Positions 40,445 to 49,709 of a DNA stretch of 64,000 nt are shown one piece after another (the first letter of the stretch is position 1; every line of letters starts with the position of its first letter). Under the pieces are notes generated by a model. It was not told the origin of the DNA. It made no database searches and was given only the letters and a program-made list of their open reading frames with translations. Position numbers and translations under genes: made by a program. Source of the DNA: Vibrio navarrensis (GTDB lineage Bacteria; Pseudomonadota; Gammaproteobacteria; Enterobacterales; Vibrionaceae); the NCBI RefSeq assembly GCF_015767675.1, contig NZ_CP065217.1:1426001-1490000 (forward strand), written 5' to 3'.

Positions 40445-41620
40445 TTAGTAAATCACTTTTACTTTTTTCGCGCTGTCTATCGCGCCTTGAATCGCTTTTT
40501 CTAAACCTTGGCGACGAGTGAGGACAACCCCAAGGCGACGACGCCCGTCGATATCCGGCTTGGCAAACAAACGCAGTTGTGTTTGCGGCGCTTCGAGTGC
40601 ATCGGCAATCCCATCGAAACGGATGTTGGCTGATTTGCCGTTGCCAAGTACCACCGCTGAAGCGGAAGGACCGTACTGGACGATTTTGCCAATCGGCATT
40701 CCAGTAAAGGCGCGTACGTGCAATGCAAATTCCGACATTTCCTGAGAAATCATAGTTACCATGCCAGTATCGTGAGGGCGAGGTGACACTTCGTTGAAGA
40801 TCACTTTATCGCCTTTAACAAACAGCTCAACGCCAAAAATGCCGTAGCCACCCAAGGCGTTGACGACTTCTTCAGCAGTGTACTCTGCGGCTTTAAGCGC
40901 GTTTTCTGACATGGCTTGTGGCTGCCAAGATTCGCGGTAGTCGCCATCTTCTTGGCGATGCCCAATTGGCGCGCAGAAGTGCACGCCATCAGCCGCTCTT
41001 ACGGTCAATAAAGTGATTTCATAATCAAAATCGATAAACCCTTCGACAATCACACGACCTGCGCCAGTGCGGCCGCCCTCTTGTGCGTATTGCCAAGCTT
41101 TCTCGATATCTTGGGCAGATGTGATCACGCTCTGTCCTTTGCCAGAAGAGCTCATCACGGGCTTAACCACGCACGGGATATTGACCGCTTCAACCGCAGC
41201 GACAAACTCTTCGTAGTTATCAGCAAAACGATAAGGCGAGGTGACTAGCCCTAATTCTTCAGCCGCTAAACGGCGAATGCCTTCGCGGTTCATGGTGAGT
41301 TTGGCGGCTTTGGCAGAAGGAACCACGTTTAAGCCTTGTTCTTCTAGCTCTACCAGTTTATCGGTGGCAATAGCTTCAATTTCTGGTACGACGAAGGCGG
41401 GCTTTTCCGCTTTAATGATTTTTTCCAGTTCGTCGCCATCGAGCATATTAAGCACATAGCTGCGATGGGCCACTTGCATGGCGGGAGCGTCTGCATAGCG
41501 GTCGCAGGCGATCACTTCCAGACCCAAGCGTTGACACTCAATCGCCACTTCTTTACCGAGCTCGCCTGAACCCAGCAGTAGTACACGAGTTGCTCCTTCG
41601 CGGGTAGCTGTACCGAACAT
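40445..41620 (-). CDS. purT: Formate-dependent GAR transformylase PurT
   Basis: 391 residues from the ATG at 41620 ([13 protein letters not shown]), the standard PurT length; upstream in-frame extension is not supported. ATP-grasp enzyme with [16 protein letters not shown] at the N-terminus, [17 protein letters not shown] and the metal-binding [23 protein letters not shown] segment in pieces. It makes formyl-GAR from GAR, formate and ATP in purine synthesis. A PurR-box-like palindrome lies 73 bp upstream, fitting purine control. Confidence 0.96.
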   Translation of the reverse strand: MFGTATREGATRVLLLGSGELGKEVAIECQRLGLEVIACDRYADAPAMQVAHRSYVLNMLDGDELEKIIKAEKPAFVVPEIEAIATDKLVELEEQGLNVVPSAKAAKLTMNREGIRRLAAEELGLVTSPYRFADNYEEFVAAVEAVNIPCVVKPVMSSSGKGQSVITSAQDIEKAWQYAQEGGRTGAGRVIVEGFIDFDYEITLLTVRAADGVHFCAPIGHRQEDGDYRESWQPQAMSENALKAAEYTAEEVVNALGGYGIFGVELFVKGDKVIFNEVSPRPHDTGMVTMISQEMSEFALHVRAFTGMPIGKIVQYGPSASAVVLGNGKSANIRFDGIADALEAPQTQLRLFAKPDIDGRRRLGVVLTRRQGLEKAIQGAIDSAKKVKVIY

Positions 41621-41692
41621 AGTTTGTTTTTCCTTAGAGAGTGAGAGCAATAAGATAATCAGCGAGGGATGATACCCAAATTCACAAGCAAA

Positions 41693-41704
41693 GCAAACGT
41701 TTGC
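41693..41704. promoter_or_regulatory. PurR-box-like palindrome upstream of purT
   Basis: Perfect 12-bp palindrome GCAAACGTTTGC, matching the core of the E. coli PurR operator, in the short purT upstream region between cdd and purT. Confidence 0.75.
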
Positions 41705-41722
41705 CAGTGGGGAAAAAAGAAA

Positions 41723-41741
41723 GCCCTGCGTAAAACAGGGC
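41723..41741 (-). terminator. Terminator of cdd
   Basis: On the minus strand GCCCTG-loop-CAGGGC is followed by TTTCTTTTTT, 14 bp beyond the cdd stop. It ends just before the PurR-like box of purT. Confidence 0.75.
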
Positions 41742-41754
41742 AAACGGAAATGCG

Positions 41755-42642
41755 TTAGATATTGAGGTAAGTGACCGGAATATCAGGGTTGATCACTTCA
41801 AGGGTAGATTGGGTGCACGCAAGGTGGCTGATTTTGCCTTTATGGCTCTCGACCAAAGCAGCAGATTGGATGTTTTCAAAGCGTTCACCGTCGAGCAGCA
41901 GTTGCATCAAGGCCACTTGCAGCGGTGGGAGGCTAGGATTGAAAGCGGCGTTTTCCGCATAAGCACCCAGATAGGTTTTGCCGCTACGCACTTGCAGAGC
42001 GACACCGCTCAAGTTGTGTGTGTAGGGCGCGTGGCTTCGATTCATCGCCGAGATGGCAGCTTTGAGCAGCTCGTCACTCTCGTCAGTGGAAAAACCGTGA
42101 TCGACTTTCGTCATCAGGCCGGACTCAATGCCAAGGTCAGCTGGGCCAAAAGAATCGGGCAGATAATCGTGCAGTACTTTCTCGTCGCGCTGAGGTAGCT
42201 GAATTTTCAGCACTTTCGCTGTAGAGAGCTCATTCATAAACTGGCGGCAGTGTCCGCAAGGGCTGAAGTTAATGGTGATGTCAGCAATGCCTTCTTCGCC
42301 TTTCATCCACGCATGGCTGATCGCCGCTTGTTCGGCGTGGACGGTTTGGCCCAGTTGTACGCCATTAAATTCCATGTTCGCGCCAAAATAGAGCTTTCCG
42401 GATAGACCGCGAACAATCGCGCCAACATAGAACTCTGAGATGGGGGCGTAAGAATAAGCCGCCGCGAAAGGCAACAGCGCGACACGCAGTTCGTTGTCTG
42501 CCAGTCCTGTTTTTTCCAATAGTTCATCGAACTGCTGTTTGGAAAGGGTCGCGTCAAAATGGTCGTCTGAAACGATAGGTGCAAGGTATTGAGAAATTGA
42601 TGCCGGTGCGCTTGCTAGCGCTTGTTCAATACGACTCTTCAT
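41755..42642 (-). CDS. cdd: Cytidine deaminase
   Basis: 295 residues, the long dimeric (E. coli-type) cytidine deaminase. The catalytic domain has HAEQAAI (zinc His and catalytic Glu) and [10 protein letters not shown] (zinc Cys pair), followed by a degenerate second domain. It deaminates cytidine and deoxycytidine to uridine forms in pyrimidine salvage. CRP- and CytR-like sites lie upstream, as in E. coli. Confidence 0.95.
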   Translation of the reverse strand: MKSRIEQALASAPASISQYLAPIVSDDHFDATLSKQQFDELLEKTGLADNELRVALLPFAAAYSYAPISEFYVGAIVRGLSGKLYFGANMEFNGVQLGQTVHAEQAAISHAWMKGEEGIADITINFSPCGHCRQFMNELSTAKVLKIQLPQRDEKVLHDYLPDSFGPADLGIESGLMTKVDHGFSTDESDELLKAAISAMNRSHAPYTHNLSGVALQVRSGKTYLGAYAENAAFNPSLPPLQVALMQLLLDGERFENIQSAALVESHKGKISHLACTQSTLEVINPDIPVTYLNI

Positions 42643-42697
42643 GATGAATCCTTGTTATTGCATGGAAGGATATTCTATGCGAACGACAAAAACCTAC

Positions 42698-42745
42698 AGT
42701 GATTTATCTCACATTTAAAAATGCAACGAATTTGCACGTTGCATA
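42698..42745. promoter_or_regulatory. CRP-like and CytR-like sites upstream of cdd
   Basis: AGTGA-TTTATC-TCACA (42698-42713) is one mismatch from the CRP consensus. Next to it, AATGCAAC (42720-42727) and GTTGCATA (42738-42745) are inverted CytR-type octamers with a 10-bp spacer, the spacing CytR favours. Together they predict CRP/CytR control of cdd. Confidence 0.65.
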
Positions 42746-42899
42746 ATTAGAGTGAGCTCACACATGTATTCGATTGCATCGAAAATAACTGTTAACGAGG
42801 TCGCAGTTTTTTCCAAGGCGATTTTTATCTTTCAAAGTCTACAGTTAACACCAATATTGCCATTTTAGCGAGTGATTGACGGTTTAAGATCAACGCGTA

Positions 42900-42919
42900 C
42901 AGGCCCGAGATTGGGCCTG
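42900..42919 (-). terminator. Hairpin behind the lrgB-like gene
   Basis: CAGGCCC / GGGCCTG stem with a short loop directly beyond the lrgB-like stop codon. On the minus strand the following T run is poor, so termination is uncertain. Confidence 0.45.
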
Positions 42920-42923
42920 ACCA

Positions 42924-43601
42924 TTAGTGATATGCCCAAAGGGCGAAAGCGAAGAAGCTGGGTGCGAGAATAGAGGTGATCACGCCGCACAGGACCAGAG
43001 CAAGTGAAGAAAATGCGGCATCGCCAGGCTGCTTCTCCGCACAAGTGGCGGTGCCGAGTGCATGCGATACCGTGCCCATGGTTAAACCACGTGCGATCGG
43101 GTGTTTTATGCCAATAAAGTTGTAAATAGGATAGGCGAGAATCGCGCCAAATAAGCCAACCAGCAGCACGAGGATGGCAGCAACCGCCGCTTCGCCGCCC
43201 AACTGACTGGAAATTTCCATCGCTATCGGTGTGGTGACTGATTTCCCCAGTAAACTGGCGATAAGCGTGATGTCGGCGTGAAACAGCACAGCAATAGCGG
43301 TCGCGGTCATCATCGACATCACACTGCCGATCAGGCAAGCGAAAGTGATGATGCGCCAATTGGCTTTGATTTGCGGCAACTGCTCGTAAAGCGGATAAGC
43401 CAGCGCCACCACAGCGGGTTGCAGCATGTCACTGATCCACTGGTTGTCGGCGTAATAGCGTTCAAACGGGATTTTCAGATAAGTGAGCAGCGGGATCAAA
43501 ATGCCGATGCTGATCAGCAAAGGGTTCGCCAACGGCTTGTTGATTTTTATCGCCAGCCAGCGGGCAAAGAAAAACACCAGGAGAGTAACCAGTAACCACA
43601 T
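42924..43601 (-). CDS. LrgB/CidB-family membrane protein
   Basis: 225 residues from the ATG at 43601, preceded by GGAGAG. About six to seven membrane segments; signature segments PLLISIGILIPLLTYL and SVTTPIAMEISSQLGG match the LrgB/YohK family. These proteins pair with LrgA/CidA holin-like proteins and are linked to cell-wall lysis control or, in some bacteria, export of small metabolites. It overlaps the upstream partner's stop region, so the two form one operon. Confidence 0.9.
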   Translation of the reverse strand: MWLLVTLLVFFFARWLAIKINKPLANPLLISIGILIPLLTYLKIPFERYYADNQWISDMLQPAVVALAYPLYEQLPQIKANWRIITFACLIGSVMSMMTATAIAVLFHADITLIASLLGKSVTTPIAMEISSQLGGEAAVAAILVLLVGLFGAILAYPIYNFIGIKHPIARGLTMGTVSHALGTATCAEKQPGDAAFSSLALVLCGVITSILAPSFFAFALWAYH

Positions 43602-43602
43602 A

Positions 43603-43974
43603 TTAGCTCTCCTTACGCAAAATGCGATCAAGTAGCCAAGAGAGGCTGACCAAGACGATCAAGGTGCCACCAATCGCACTGGCTAAAATGGGCAGCGCGT
43701 TGGCGAGTAACAGATCTAAATGCTCAATTAAACCCACGCTGATTGGCACGAAAAGTAAAATCATGTAGCGGATCAACAGACTTGCGCCCGGCTTGACCCA
43801 CTCGACTTTGACCAGCCCACTCGCCATGGCGAGAAACAGCACCAGCATGCCAATCACGCTGGCAGGAATGGAGGTTTCTAGCCAGTGGGAAATCGCCATG
43901 CCGATGCTGAGCGAAAGAAAAATAAGGCCAAATGACAACATCAGGCCAAGTAGGGTTTTCAAAGAGAATTTCAT
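43603..43974 (-). CDS. LrgA/CidA-family holin-like protein
   Basis: 123 residues from ATG 43974; a GTG at 43989 is possible. Four predicted membrane helices ([74 protein letters not shown] in pieces) match CidA/LrgA proteins, including the P-x-S-V-G-L motif. It is the first gene of the pair with the LrgB-like protein. Confidence 0.88.
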   Translation of the reverse strand: MKFSLKTLLGLMLSFGLIFLSLSIGMAISHWLETSIPASVIGMLVLFLAMASGLVKVEWVKPGASLLIRYMILLFVPISVGLIEHLDLLLANALPILASAIGGTLIVLVSLSWLLDRILRKES

Positions 43975-44022
43975 CTTGAGTAGAAACACACTGCTAAGTC
44001 AACGCCGTATGGCGCTCGATAA

Positions 44023-45444
44023 TTATGAGATCAAGCTCTCAGTATAGCGGTAAACCGATTTCAATATCGCTATTTTCTTTTCATCGCTTTCGTGCTCATG
44101 CACCAAGTTTTCCAAATTGAGCATGTACTCTTCAATACGACTTTCGAAGTACTCTCGGCAATGGTTGGCCCAGCGACGTTGTTCGCTCTCATCCAATGTC
44201 CACGGATAGTTACGCGCACGATAACGAAACAGCAGCGGATCAATACGCTTGTCGTTAAAGGTGATGTCGAGCGCAGCGAGGTTGTTTGGCTCGGTTTGAC
44301 GAATTATCTCCATCGCGGCGCGATCGGCTGGTGAGAAGAAACCGTCGTACAATTTACTGTCGACATCGTCACTATCGGCAAACTCGCGTTCAATGGAAAA
44401 AAGTTGCACCAACTTTTCACGCACTTCTGGGTGTTGACGGATCTGTGCTAAGTTGGCCAAACACTGCTCGCGGTCGATGCCAATGCTCGCCGCATTTTCT
44501 GCCGTCAGCGTTTTTGCAGGGGCCAAAATGGGGCATTTATTGAGATGTACCAATTTCACTGGCACTGGCAGCAGCTCGTCAAGATCTTCTCGCTTGGTAT
44601 AGAGCCGCTCGTGTAACTGCTCGGCGCTTAGCTCAAACAGTGGCTGTGGATCTTTCGCCAAATCGATCACGATCACTGCGTTGTTATTGGTCGGATGCCA
44701 AGCCAAAGGTACCACCCAACTGGTGTACTGGCATTCACGGCCAAGCATGCCGGATACGTGCATCAAGGGGGTCATATTGACGATATCAATCAGCGCATTC
44801 AGCTTGCGTTTGTGGCGCATGTTGAAAAAGTAATCAAACAGTTTCGGCTGGGCCGCTTTGAGCTTTTTGGCCATTTCGATGGTGGCAATGACATCGGCCA
44901 TCGCGTCGTGCGCGTTGCTGTGTTCGATGCCATTGGCGACGGACAGATGCTCCAGTTTGAAGCTGGTAAAGCCCTCATCATTTTCCGGCCAAGTAATGCC
45001 CTCTGGGCGAAGGGCGTGGCAAGCGCGCATCACATCCAGCAAATCCCAGCGCGAGTTGCCGTTTTGCCAGCTCCACGCGTAAGGATCGATGAAATTGCGA
45101 TAACAGGTATAGCGAGTGACTTCGTCGTCAAAACGAATGCTGTTGTAGCCAAGGCTGGTGGTGTTGGGTTTTGACAGCTCTGCATGGATTTTGCTAATAA
45201 ATTCGGGCTCAGACAGCCCCTCTTGCATCGCTTTTTGCGGAGTAATGCCGGTAATCAAGGCCGCTTCTGGCGCAGGAAGATAGTCGCTTGGCAATCGGCA
45301 GTAGATAACCAGCGGCTCGCCAATCACATTGAAATTTTCGTCGGTGCGTACCCCCGCAAACTGGGAAGGGCGGTCTTTAGCGGGGCTTATTCCCCAAGTT
45401 TCATAATCAAAAAAGAAGAATGTAGGCTGTTCGTTGTTTTTCAT
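44023..45444 (-). CDS. sbcB: Exodeoxyribonuclease I
   Basis: 473 residues from the ATG at 45444. N-terminal DnaQ-like exonuclease with FFFDYETWGISPAKDRPSQF (catalytic Asp and Glu), the N-terminal residues and NAHDAMADVIATIEMAKKL carrying the ExoIII His/Asp, then the SH3-like and helical C-terminal domains of ExoI. It degrades single-stranded DNA 3' to 5' and interacts with SSB. It is the last chromosomal core gene before the prophage, and its start is intact. Confidence 0.95.
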   Translation of the reverse strand: MKNNEQPTFFFFDYETWGISPAKDRPSQFAGVRTDENFNVIGEPLVIYCRLPSDYLPAPEAALITGITPQKAMQEGLSEPEFISKIHAELSKPNTTSLGYNSIRFDDEVTRYTCYRNFIDPYAWSWQNGNSRWDLLDVMRACHALRPEGITWPENDEGFTSFKLEHLSVANGIEHSNAHDAMADVIATIEMAKKLKAAQPKLFDYFFNMRHKRKLNALIDIVNMTPLMHVSGMLGRECQYTSWVVPLAWHPTNNNAVIVIDLAKDPQPLFELSAEQLHERLYTKREDLDELLPVPVKLVHLNKCPILAPAKTLTAENAASIGIDREQCLANLAQIRQHPEVREKLVQLFSIEREFADSDDVDSKLYDGFFSPADRAAMEIIRQTEPNNLAALDITFNDKRIDPLLFRYRARNYPWTLDESEQRRWANHCREYFESRIEEYMLNLENLVHEHESDEKKIAILKSVYRYTESLIS

Positions 45445-45479
45445 TAAATTTCTATGTTGTTCGTAAATAGTCAAATTAA

Positions 45480-45626
45480 GCCTTTAATACCAATCGATTA
45501 GCGTTCATTCTTGTGCTATCTTTTCTTAAAAATTAATGTGATTTTTTGGTTTTTACATTTGCACTTGTGTCTAAATGTGTGTCCATTTTTGACAAGTGCT
45601 GCGTCCAAAATTTTTAAGGTAAAGAA
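45480..45626. other. Prophage left boundary with integrase arm-type repeats
   Basis: Between sbcB and the integrase gene lie three similar short repeats: TGTGTCTAAA (45566-45575), TGTGTCCATT (45578-45587) and TGCGTCCAAA (45600-45609). Such repeats next to a tyrosine integrase gene are typical arm-type binding sites in attP/attL. The core attachment site cannot be located without the right end of the prophage. Confidence 0.45.
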
Positions 45627-46820
45627 ATGAGCATCACAGACAAGCAACTCAAGGCGATTGAGAAGCTAAGTACTTACGATGGCCCGCCAGAGTTAAACGA
45701 TGGTGAAGGGCTGATCGCTAAAATCTCGCCTAAAGCAAAAATTACATTTCAATATCGTTGCCGATACAACGGCCAGAACAAGCGTCTGCGTATCGGGAAA
45801 TATCCTCAGGTGAGTTTAAAGCAAGCGCGGCAGATTCACAAACGCATGTTGGAGCTGAAAGAAGAGGGCAGAAACCCTGAAATCGCACTAACTGGCGAAA
45901 CGGATTTTGTCACGCTTAAGCAGTGTCTCGACTATTGGTTTGAGAATAAAGTCTCAACACTTAAAGAGGGCACCTACGTTCTTTACGATTCGGTTGCCAA
46001 GAACTATTTTTACCCCGCCTTTCATGATGTCGATGTTGAGCGAATCACAGCCAGAGAATGGATGCTGTGGTTTGACGAGATCGCACGCAAAAATCCCAAA
46101 ACCGCAAACTCCGCATTTTCTAAGATGCGCGCCTGTCTAAATTTCTGTAAATCAAAATTCCTTATCGACAGTACCCACTTTGAAAAAATACGTCAGCAAG
46201 ACGTTGGCGAGTCAGCCACCGATGGCGACCGCGTTCTTACACTACCAGAGTTAGCGAAAATCTGGATCACGCTAGAGCGCAGCAAAGCGGGAACATCTAC
46301 CAAGAACCTGCATTTGATGACAATGTTATGGGGTAACAGGATCTCAGAGCTGCGTTTAGCACGCAGACAGCACTTTGATATGCTCAATGATATTTGGACT
46401 GTCCCACCTGAGCTAAGCAAAATGGGCAATACGATCCGCAGGCCTATTCCGAAACACATTAAACCGATGCTCGAGCGTTTAATGAATATCTACGATGACT
46501 ATCTATTCCCCGGAGCATCGTTGAATAAGCCGATCACCATTTCCGCGGCTAACCGATTTATCCGACGTCAGCGCCAACTGCTTACCTTGCCGCATTGGCG
46601 AACGCATGATTTTAGACGCAGTATTTCGACTATTTGTTCAGCGCTTGGCACCGCTCCGCATGTCACAGAGAAAATGCTAGGGCATGATTTGGGTGGAGTG
46701 CTTGCCATTTATAACAAGCACGATTGGATTAATGAGCAGAAAGAGGCGTATGAGGCGTTTGCAGAGGCGCTGTTCGCGCAAGTGAAGAAGGAACTGGAAA
46801 ATGAGCAGGCGAGCCGTTAG
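45627..46820 (+). CDS. int: Prophage tyrosine integrase (P4-type)
   Basis: 397 residues. N-terminal arm-binding domain of DUF4102/P4 type (ISPKAKITFQYRCRYNGQNKRLRIGKYPQ in pieces), a SAM-like core-binding domain, then the catalytic domain with the first Arg in WGNRISELRLA, HDFRR with the second Arg, LGHDLGG (His) and IYNKHDW (Tyr nucleophile). It appears complete and is probably the integrase that placed the prophage beside sbcB. It points toward the leftward early operon and converges on its last gene. Confidence 0.92.
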   Translation: MSITDKQLKAIEKLSTYDGPPELNDGEGLIAKISPKAKITFQYRCRYNGQNKRLRIGKYPQVSLKQARQIHKRMLELKEEGRNPEIALTGETDFVTLKQCLDYWFENKVSTLKEGTYVLYDSVAKNYFYPAFHDVDVERITAREWMLWFDEIARKNPKTANSAFSKMRACLNFCKSKFLIDSTHFEKIRQQDVGESATDGDRVLTLPELAKIWITLERSKAGTSTKNLHLMTMLWGNRISELRLARRQHFDMLNDIWTVPPELSKMGNTIRRPIPKHIKPMLERLMNIYDDYLFPGASLNKPITISAANRFIRRQRQLLTLPHWRTHDFRRSISTICSALGTAPHVTEKMLGHDLGGVLAIYNKHDWINEQKEAYEAFAEALFAQVKKELENEQASR

Positions 46821-46831
46821 CTCGCCTTTTT
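46808..46831. terminator. Bidirectional terminator int / AlpA-like gene
   Basis: GGCGAG / CTCGCC stem followed by TTTTT, spanning the int stop codon. The int and AlpA-like genes overlap by 4 bp at their 3' ends here. Confidence 0.7.
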
Positions 46832-47110
46832 AAATCCGCCTTGATGTTCTACCCATTCCATCACGGCGCTACGCAGCCAACGGAGCGGAGCCTTGCTGAT
46901 GGGCTCAGGGAAGCCACGTTCTTTTCGCCATTGGATGATGGTTGTACGGCCTTTCTGAAAGAAATCGAGCACTTCTTGATGGCACATGATGCTATTGGAG
47001 GATTCAGGGTATTTACACACATCGTAAACGGCCTGTTCTTTTTTGCTGGCGAAATCATTAAGGAAGCTTGGCGCTTGGTAAGTAAATGTATAGTTATTTG
47101 CTAAGTTCAT
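46817..47110 (-). CDS. AlpA-like DNA-binding protein (possible excisionase)
   Basis: 97 residues from the ATG at 47110, in a GTGCAATG start context. The C-terminal half has an AlpA/excisionase-type HTH: VLDFFQKGRTTIIQWRKERGFPEPI followed by RWLRSAVMEWVEHQG. Small proteins of this type next to an integrase control excision or prophage genes. Last gene of the leftward early operon, preceded by a hairpin with the shared CTGACCA loop. Confidence 0.65.
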   Translation of the reverse strand: MNLANNYTFTYQAPSFLNDFASKKEQAVYDVCKYPESSNSIMCHQEVLDFFQKGRTTIIQWRKERGFPEPISKAPLRWLRSAVMEWVEHQGGFKKAS

Positions 47111-47134
47111 TGCACTGTTCTCGTTTGTTGGGTT

Positions 47135-47155
47135 AAGCCGCTGGTCAGGCGGCTT
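47135..47155 (-). repeat. Shared-loop hairpin copy 1
   Basis: On the minus strand AAGCCGC-CTGACCA-GCGGCTT: 7-bp stem and a 7-nt loop shared with five other hairpins in this prophage, 25 nt before the start codon at 47110. Confidence 0.7.
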
Positions 47156-47162
47156 GGTTTTA

Positions 47163-47735
47163 TCAAAGTTTATTGTATTGAATAGGAGCCTCAATCATTT
47201 GGAGAGCATCGCGCCAGCAATCATCAACACTTATGTGTGGAGTGATCCAATTTGGTGTTTCCCAATCAGGAATATAACCATCGTCACCCATGGTAAAAGC
47301 ATCTATATAAGTTCTTACATCTCGGAACTTGTTATATTTGATCGGCATTTCCACACCGAAATCCTTGCATAAACTTGCAAGTTTAGGAGGATCGAAATCT
47401 GTACCACGACAATATAGTTGCGTGCCTTTTATGAAATCGAAGAATTCCTCTAGGGCTTGTTTTACTGGTGTGGCACTAGCAAAAAACGCTTCATCAATCA
47501 CGTTCTGAGGTTGCTTTAACCAAAATTGCTCAATGCAACTAGCTTCAATAATCCGACCTTTGAGTATCTGCTCCGGAATATTAAGAGTGCGGTGAAAGCT
47601 GTAATTTTTTAGTTCCGCAGAATCATGGAAAGCATTGAATCGATCGAACTTAACAGCAGACAGTGTAAGGATTATGCACTTGTTGTCGGTTCCTGTTGTC
47701 TCAGTGTCAAAAACTGATGTGTTAACTTTTGTCAT
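47163..47735 (-). CDS. Phage 3'-5' exonuclease (DnaQ-like)
   Basis: 190 residues with a DEDD exonuclease pattern: VFDTETTGTDNKCIIL (Asp and Glu), YCRGTDFDPPKLASLC, and FRDVRTYIDA near the C-terminal Asp. The family includes phage 3'-5' exoribonucleases or exonucleases of the Rv2179c/DUF5051 type found in early operons. Substrate unknown. Member of the leftward operon. Confidence 0.75.
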   Translation of the reverse strand: MTKVNTSVFDTETTGTDNKCIILTLSAVKFDRFNAFHDSAELKNYSFHRTLNIPEQILKGRIIEASCIEQFWLKQPQNVIDEAFFASATPVKQALEEFFDFIKGTQLYCRGTDFDPPKLASLCKDFGVEMPIKYNKFRDVRTYIDAFTMGDDGYIPDWETPNWITPHISVDDCWRDALQMIEAPIQYNKL

Positions 47736-47761
47736 GTAATTTGTCTCGCTTTTCGTAATCA

Positions 47762-47778
47762 GCCGCTGGTTAGGCGGC
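47762..47778 (-). repeat. Shared-loop hairpin copy 2
   Basis: On the minus strand GCCGC-CTAACCA-GCGGC, the only copy with one loop change; 27 nt before the exonuclease start codon at 47735. Confidence 0.65.
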
Positions 47779-47786
47779 CTAGTTGG

Positions 47787-48119
47787 TTAATATGGTTCTA
47801 CATCTTGCGGCTGCATCGTGCCTTTGTTGCATTCCCTGCACGTTTCGCCAATCTTTGATGCTTCGAACCAGTTCCCGCATTCAGAGTTGTCGCACTGGCA
47901 GTAGTACTCAGACTTATTTTTTAAACGCTCGGCTGTAACCGAAACCTTTCCGAAGTAAACCGCCCTGAAAAACCAACCGGATTCAATCCATACCCAATAG
48001 CCAAACTGATTTTCATAAAAGCTAAAACAGACCGTTTTGGGTAAGCATCCATTTATTCTGAACATTTCAATGTCGGAAATCATCTGCTTGGCTTTCTTAT
48101 TGCTGATTCGCTTGGTCAT
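47787..48119 (-). CDS. Phage protein with zinc-ribbon-like cysteines
   Basis: 110 residues from the ATG at 48119, which overlaps the upstream stop codon (TGATG), so it is translationally coupled. The C-terminal half carries CQCDNSECGNWF and CRECNKG, two Cys pairs suited to zinc binding. No catalytic motif. Function unknown; leftward operon. Confidence 0.65.
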   Translation of the reverse strand: MTKRISNKKAKQMISDIEMFRINGCLPKTVCFSFYENQFGYWVWIESGWFFRAVYFGKVSVTAERLKNKSEYYCQCDNSECGNWFEASKIGETCRECNKGTMQPQDVEPY

Positions 48120-49123
48120 CACAACCCCCTTACCAATTGATCGCGCAAATTCGGTGGCGTTCCTTTAATCGTTAGCGTGTCGGTTTCGACATCATAGAAA
48201 ACGCGTTCGGAGAGTAGGGCGCGGTCAAATTGAATATTGATGCCACCGCCAGCGCCTTTGTAGGCAACAAGCTTGCTGATCATCTTCTTGTCTACGGGGA
48301 ACTGTGGTGCAAGTTCGTAGCCGTTCTCAATCACGTAGTTTTCGAATGATTGGCCGTTGTTGGTTGGTATTTCTCCGGAAAGCTCGGCAATGTCTACCTC
48401 TTCACCGAGCTTGGCGACATCAAAGCAGTGAGTTTTCACTTGCTTGCGAATCAATAACGCTTCATCTTGCTCGGTGGTTTGGTCGTTGATGAAATCATTG
48501 ACGGCTTGCATCAAGATGGTGTTTTGCATTTTGATGTCGATGCCGTTTTGGATGCCGAGGAAGTCAAAGAAGAAGTCCCCCACGCGGCGACCAGCGCGGC
48601 CTTTGATGTAGCTGACATAGCGCTTTGAATCTGGGTTGGTTTGATACTCAGTGATATTGACCACTGCAGCGATCGTGATGCCAGAAATATCAAGGAAGGT
48701 CAAACGGCTTAAATTGCGCCCGAAGCTGATTTTCATTCCTTCAGTAAATGGAATGATAGCCACCAACAGGAGGTCATTGGCAAAGTGCCAATAACGGGCG
48801 AACACCACTAGGCCTGTATCAGCAAATGGGTACTTGCTCAGTTCAGAGATTAAATGGGTGTTTTCTAGGAAGGCGAACTCATTGAAGTCAGCACCATCAA
48901 GCATGAGATCAATCATTTTCTTGAAATTGCTATCGGCATCGAAGAAGCCAAACCCCTTTGCGGGTTTGCTTGAGAATGCGCGGTGTGCTTGCTCTACTAG
49001 GCGTTCGAATTCAGCAAAGCCTATTTGTGGGCCAAGGTTGTCGATGCTGTGCATAGGGATTAATTCGCCCATGTCATTCTCGATGATTTCGTTGATGTAT
49101 GCGTTTGTTACTTGGAAGCTCAT
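48119..49123 (-). CDS. YejK/NdpA-type nucleoid-associated protein
   Basis: 334 residues matching the 37-kDa nucleoid-associated protein family (YejK/NdpA) over the whole length, with the conserved YVSYIKGRAGRRVGDFFFDFLG core in pieces. The family binds DNA and chromosome-associated proteins in enterobacteria and vibrios; here the copy is carried by the phage, in its leftward early operon. It starts in a GTGCAATGAG context behind a shared-loop hairpin. A phage copy could help reshape host DNA, which is inference. Confidence 0.8.
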   Translation of the reverse strand: MSFQVTNAYINEIIENDMGELIPMHSIDNLGPQIGFAEFERLVEQAHRAFSSKPAKGFGFFDADSNFKKMIDLMLDGADFNEFAFLENTHLISELSKYPFADTGLVVFARYWHFANDLLLVAIIPFTEGMKISFGRNLSRLTFLDISGITIAAVVNITEYQTNPDSKRYVSYIKGRAGRRVGDFFFDFLGIQNGIDIKMQNTILMQAVNDFINDQTTEQDEALLIRKQVKTHCFDVAKLGEEVDIAELSGEIPTNNGQSFENYVIENGYELAPQFPVDKKMISKLVAYKGAGGGINIQFDRALLSERVFYDVETDTLTIKGTPPNLRDQLVRGL

Positions 49124-49151
49124 TGCACGTTTCCTTTTGGTTGTGGTTAAT

Positions 49152-49170
49152 AGCCGCTGGTCAGGCGGCT
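49152..49170 (-). repeat. Shared-loop hairpin copy 3
   Basis: On the minus strand AGCCGC-CTGACCA-GCGGCT; the TGA in the loop is the stop codon of the gene at 49161-49709. It lies 29 nt before the start codon at 49123. Confidence 0.7.
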
Positions 49171-49709
49171 TGACTATCTTGAACTAATTCAGTTTTTAGC
49201 TGCTCAACAAATGGCAACCAAACATAATTCCAAAAATCCTGACATCTTGGATCTATCTTTTTTGCATCTGGTAGATACTCGTAATCACTAAAAACTTTCC
49301 CAAAAAGATGATGGTCAATCAGCTCTCTAAAGTACAAATCACCAGAGTCATGGTCGGCGTTCAGCATATCAACCCACGCTTCACGAGCTTCCTCTTTGGT
49401 TAAACCTTCATACTCTCGGCGAGCTTCAATGATTCTCTGTTTTACTTGGATCGGATACAGCTCTGGTGCTTTGATGTAGAGCTTATAATCCGTCAGTTTT
49501 TTCATGCAGTAGTTAAAGTCGATTTTTGCTAGAAACTCTTTTGGGTTACATCCGCAGTGCGTCCAATTGTGAGCAAAAACGCCATAGTCGGAATTTATGG
49601 TGATACTGACTGACTCTTCACCACAAATTAAGAATAAATCTCCCCATCCCTCAAAGGTATTATGGCGAACTTGGTAAAGCTCTGCTGATGCTTTGATTAC
49701 TCTGTCCAT
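49161..49709 (-). CDS. Hypothetical phage protein (182 aa)
   Basis: 182 residues, no signal peptide or membrane segment. Rich in aromatic and acidic residues (FSDYEYLPDAKKIDPRCQDFWNYVWLPF in pieces). No recognised motif. Its start overlaps the small gene upstream by 13 bp and its stop lies in a hairpin loop. Function unknown. Confidence 0.6.
   Translation of the reverse strand: MDRVIKASAELYQVRHNTFEGWGDLFLICGEESVSITINSDYGVFAHNWTHCGCNPKEFLAKIDFNYCMKKLTDYKLYIKAPELYPIQVKQRIIEARREYEGLTKEEAREAWVDMLNADHDSGDLYFRELIDHHLFGKVFSDYEYLPDAKKIDPRCQDFWNYVWLPFVEQLKTELVQDSQAA

Noticed and set aside
42760..42790. GAGTGAGCTCACAC-type palindrome as a second CRP site upstream of cdd
   Set aside because: Half-site spacing does not fit TGTGA-N6-TCACA.
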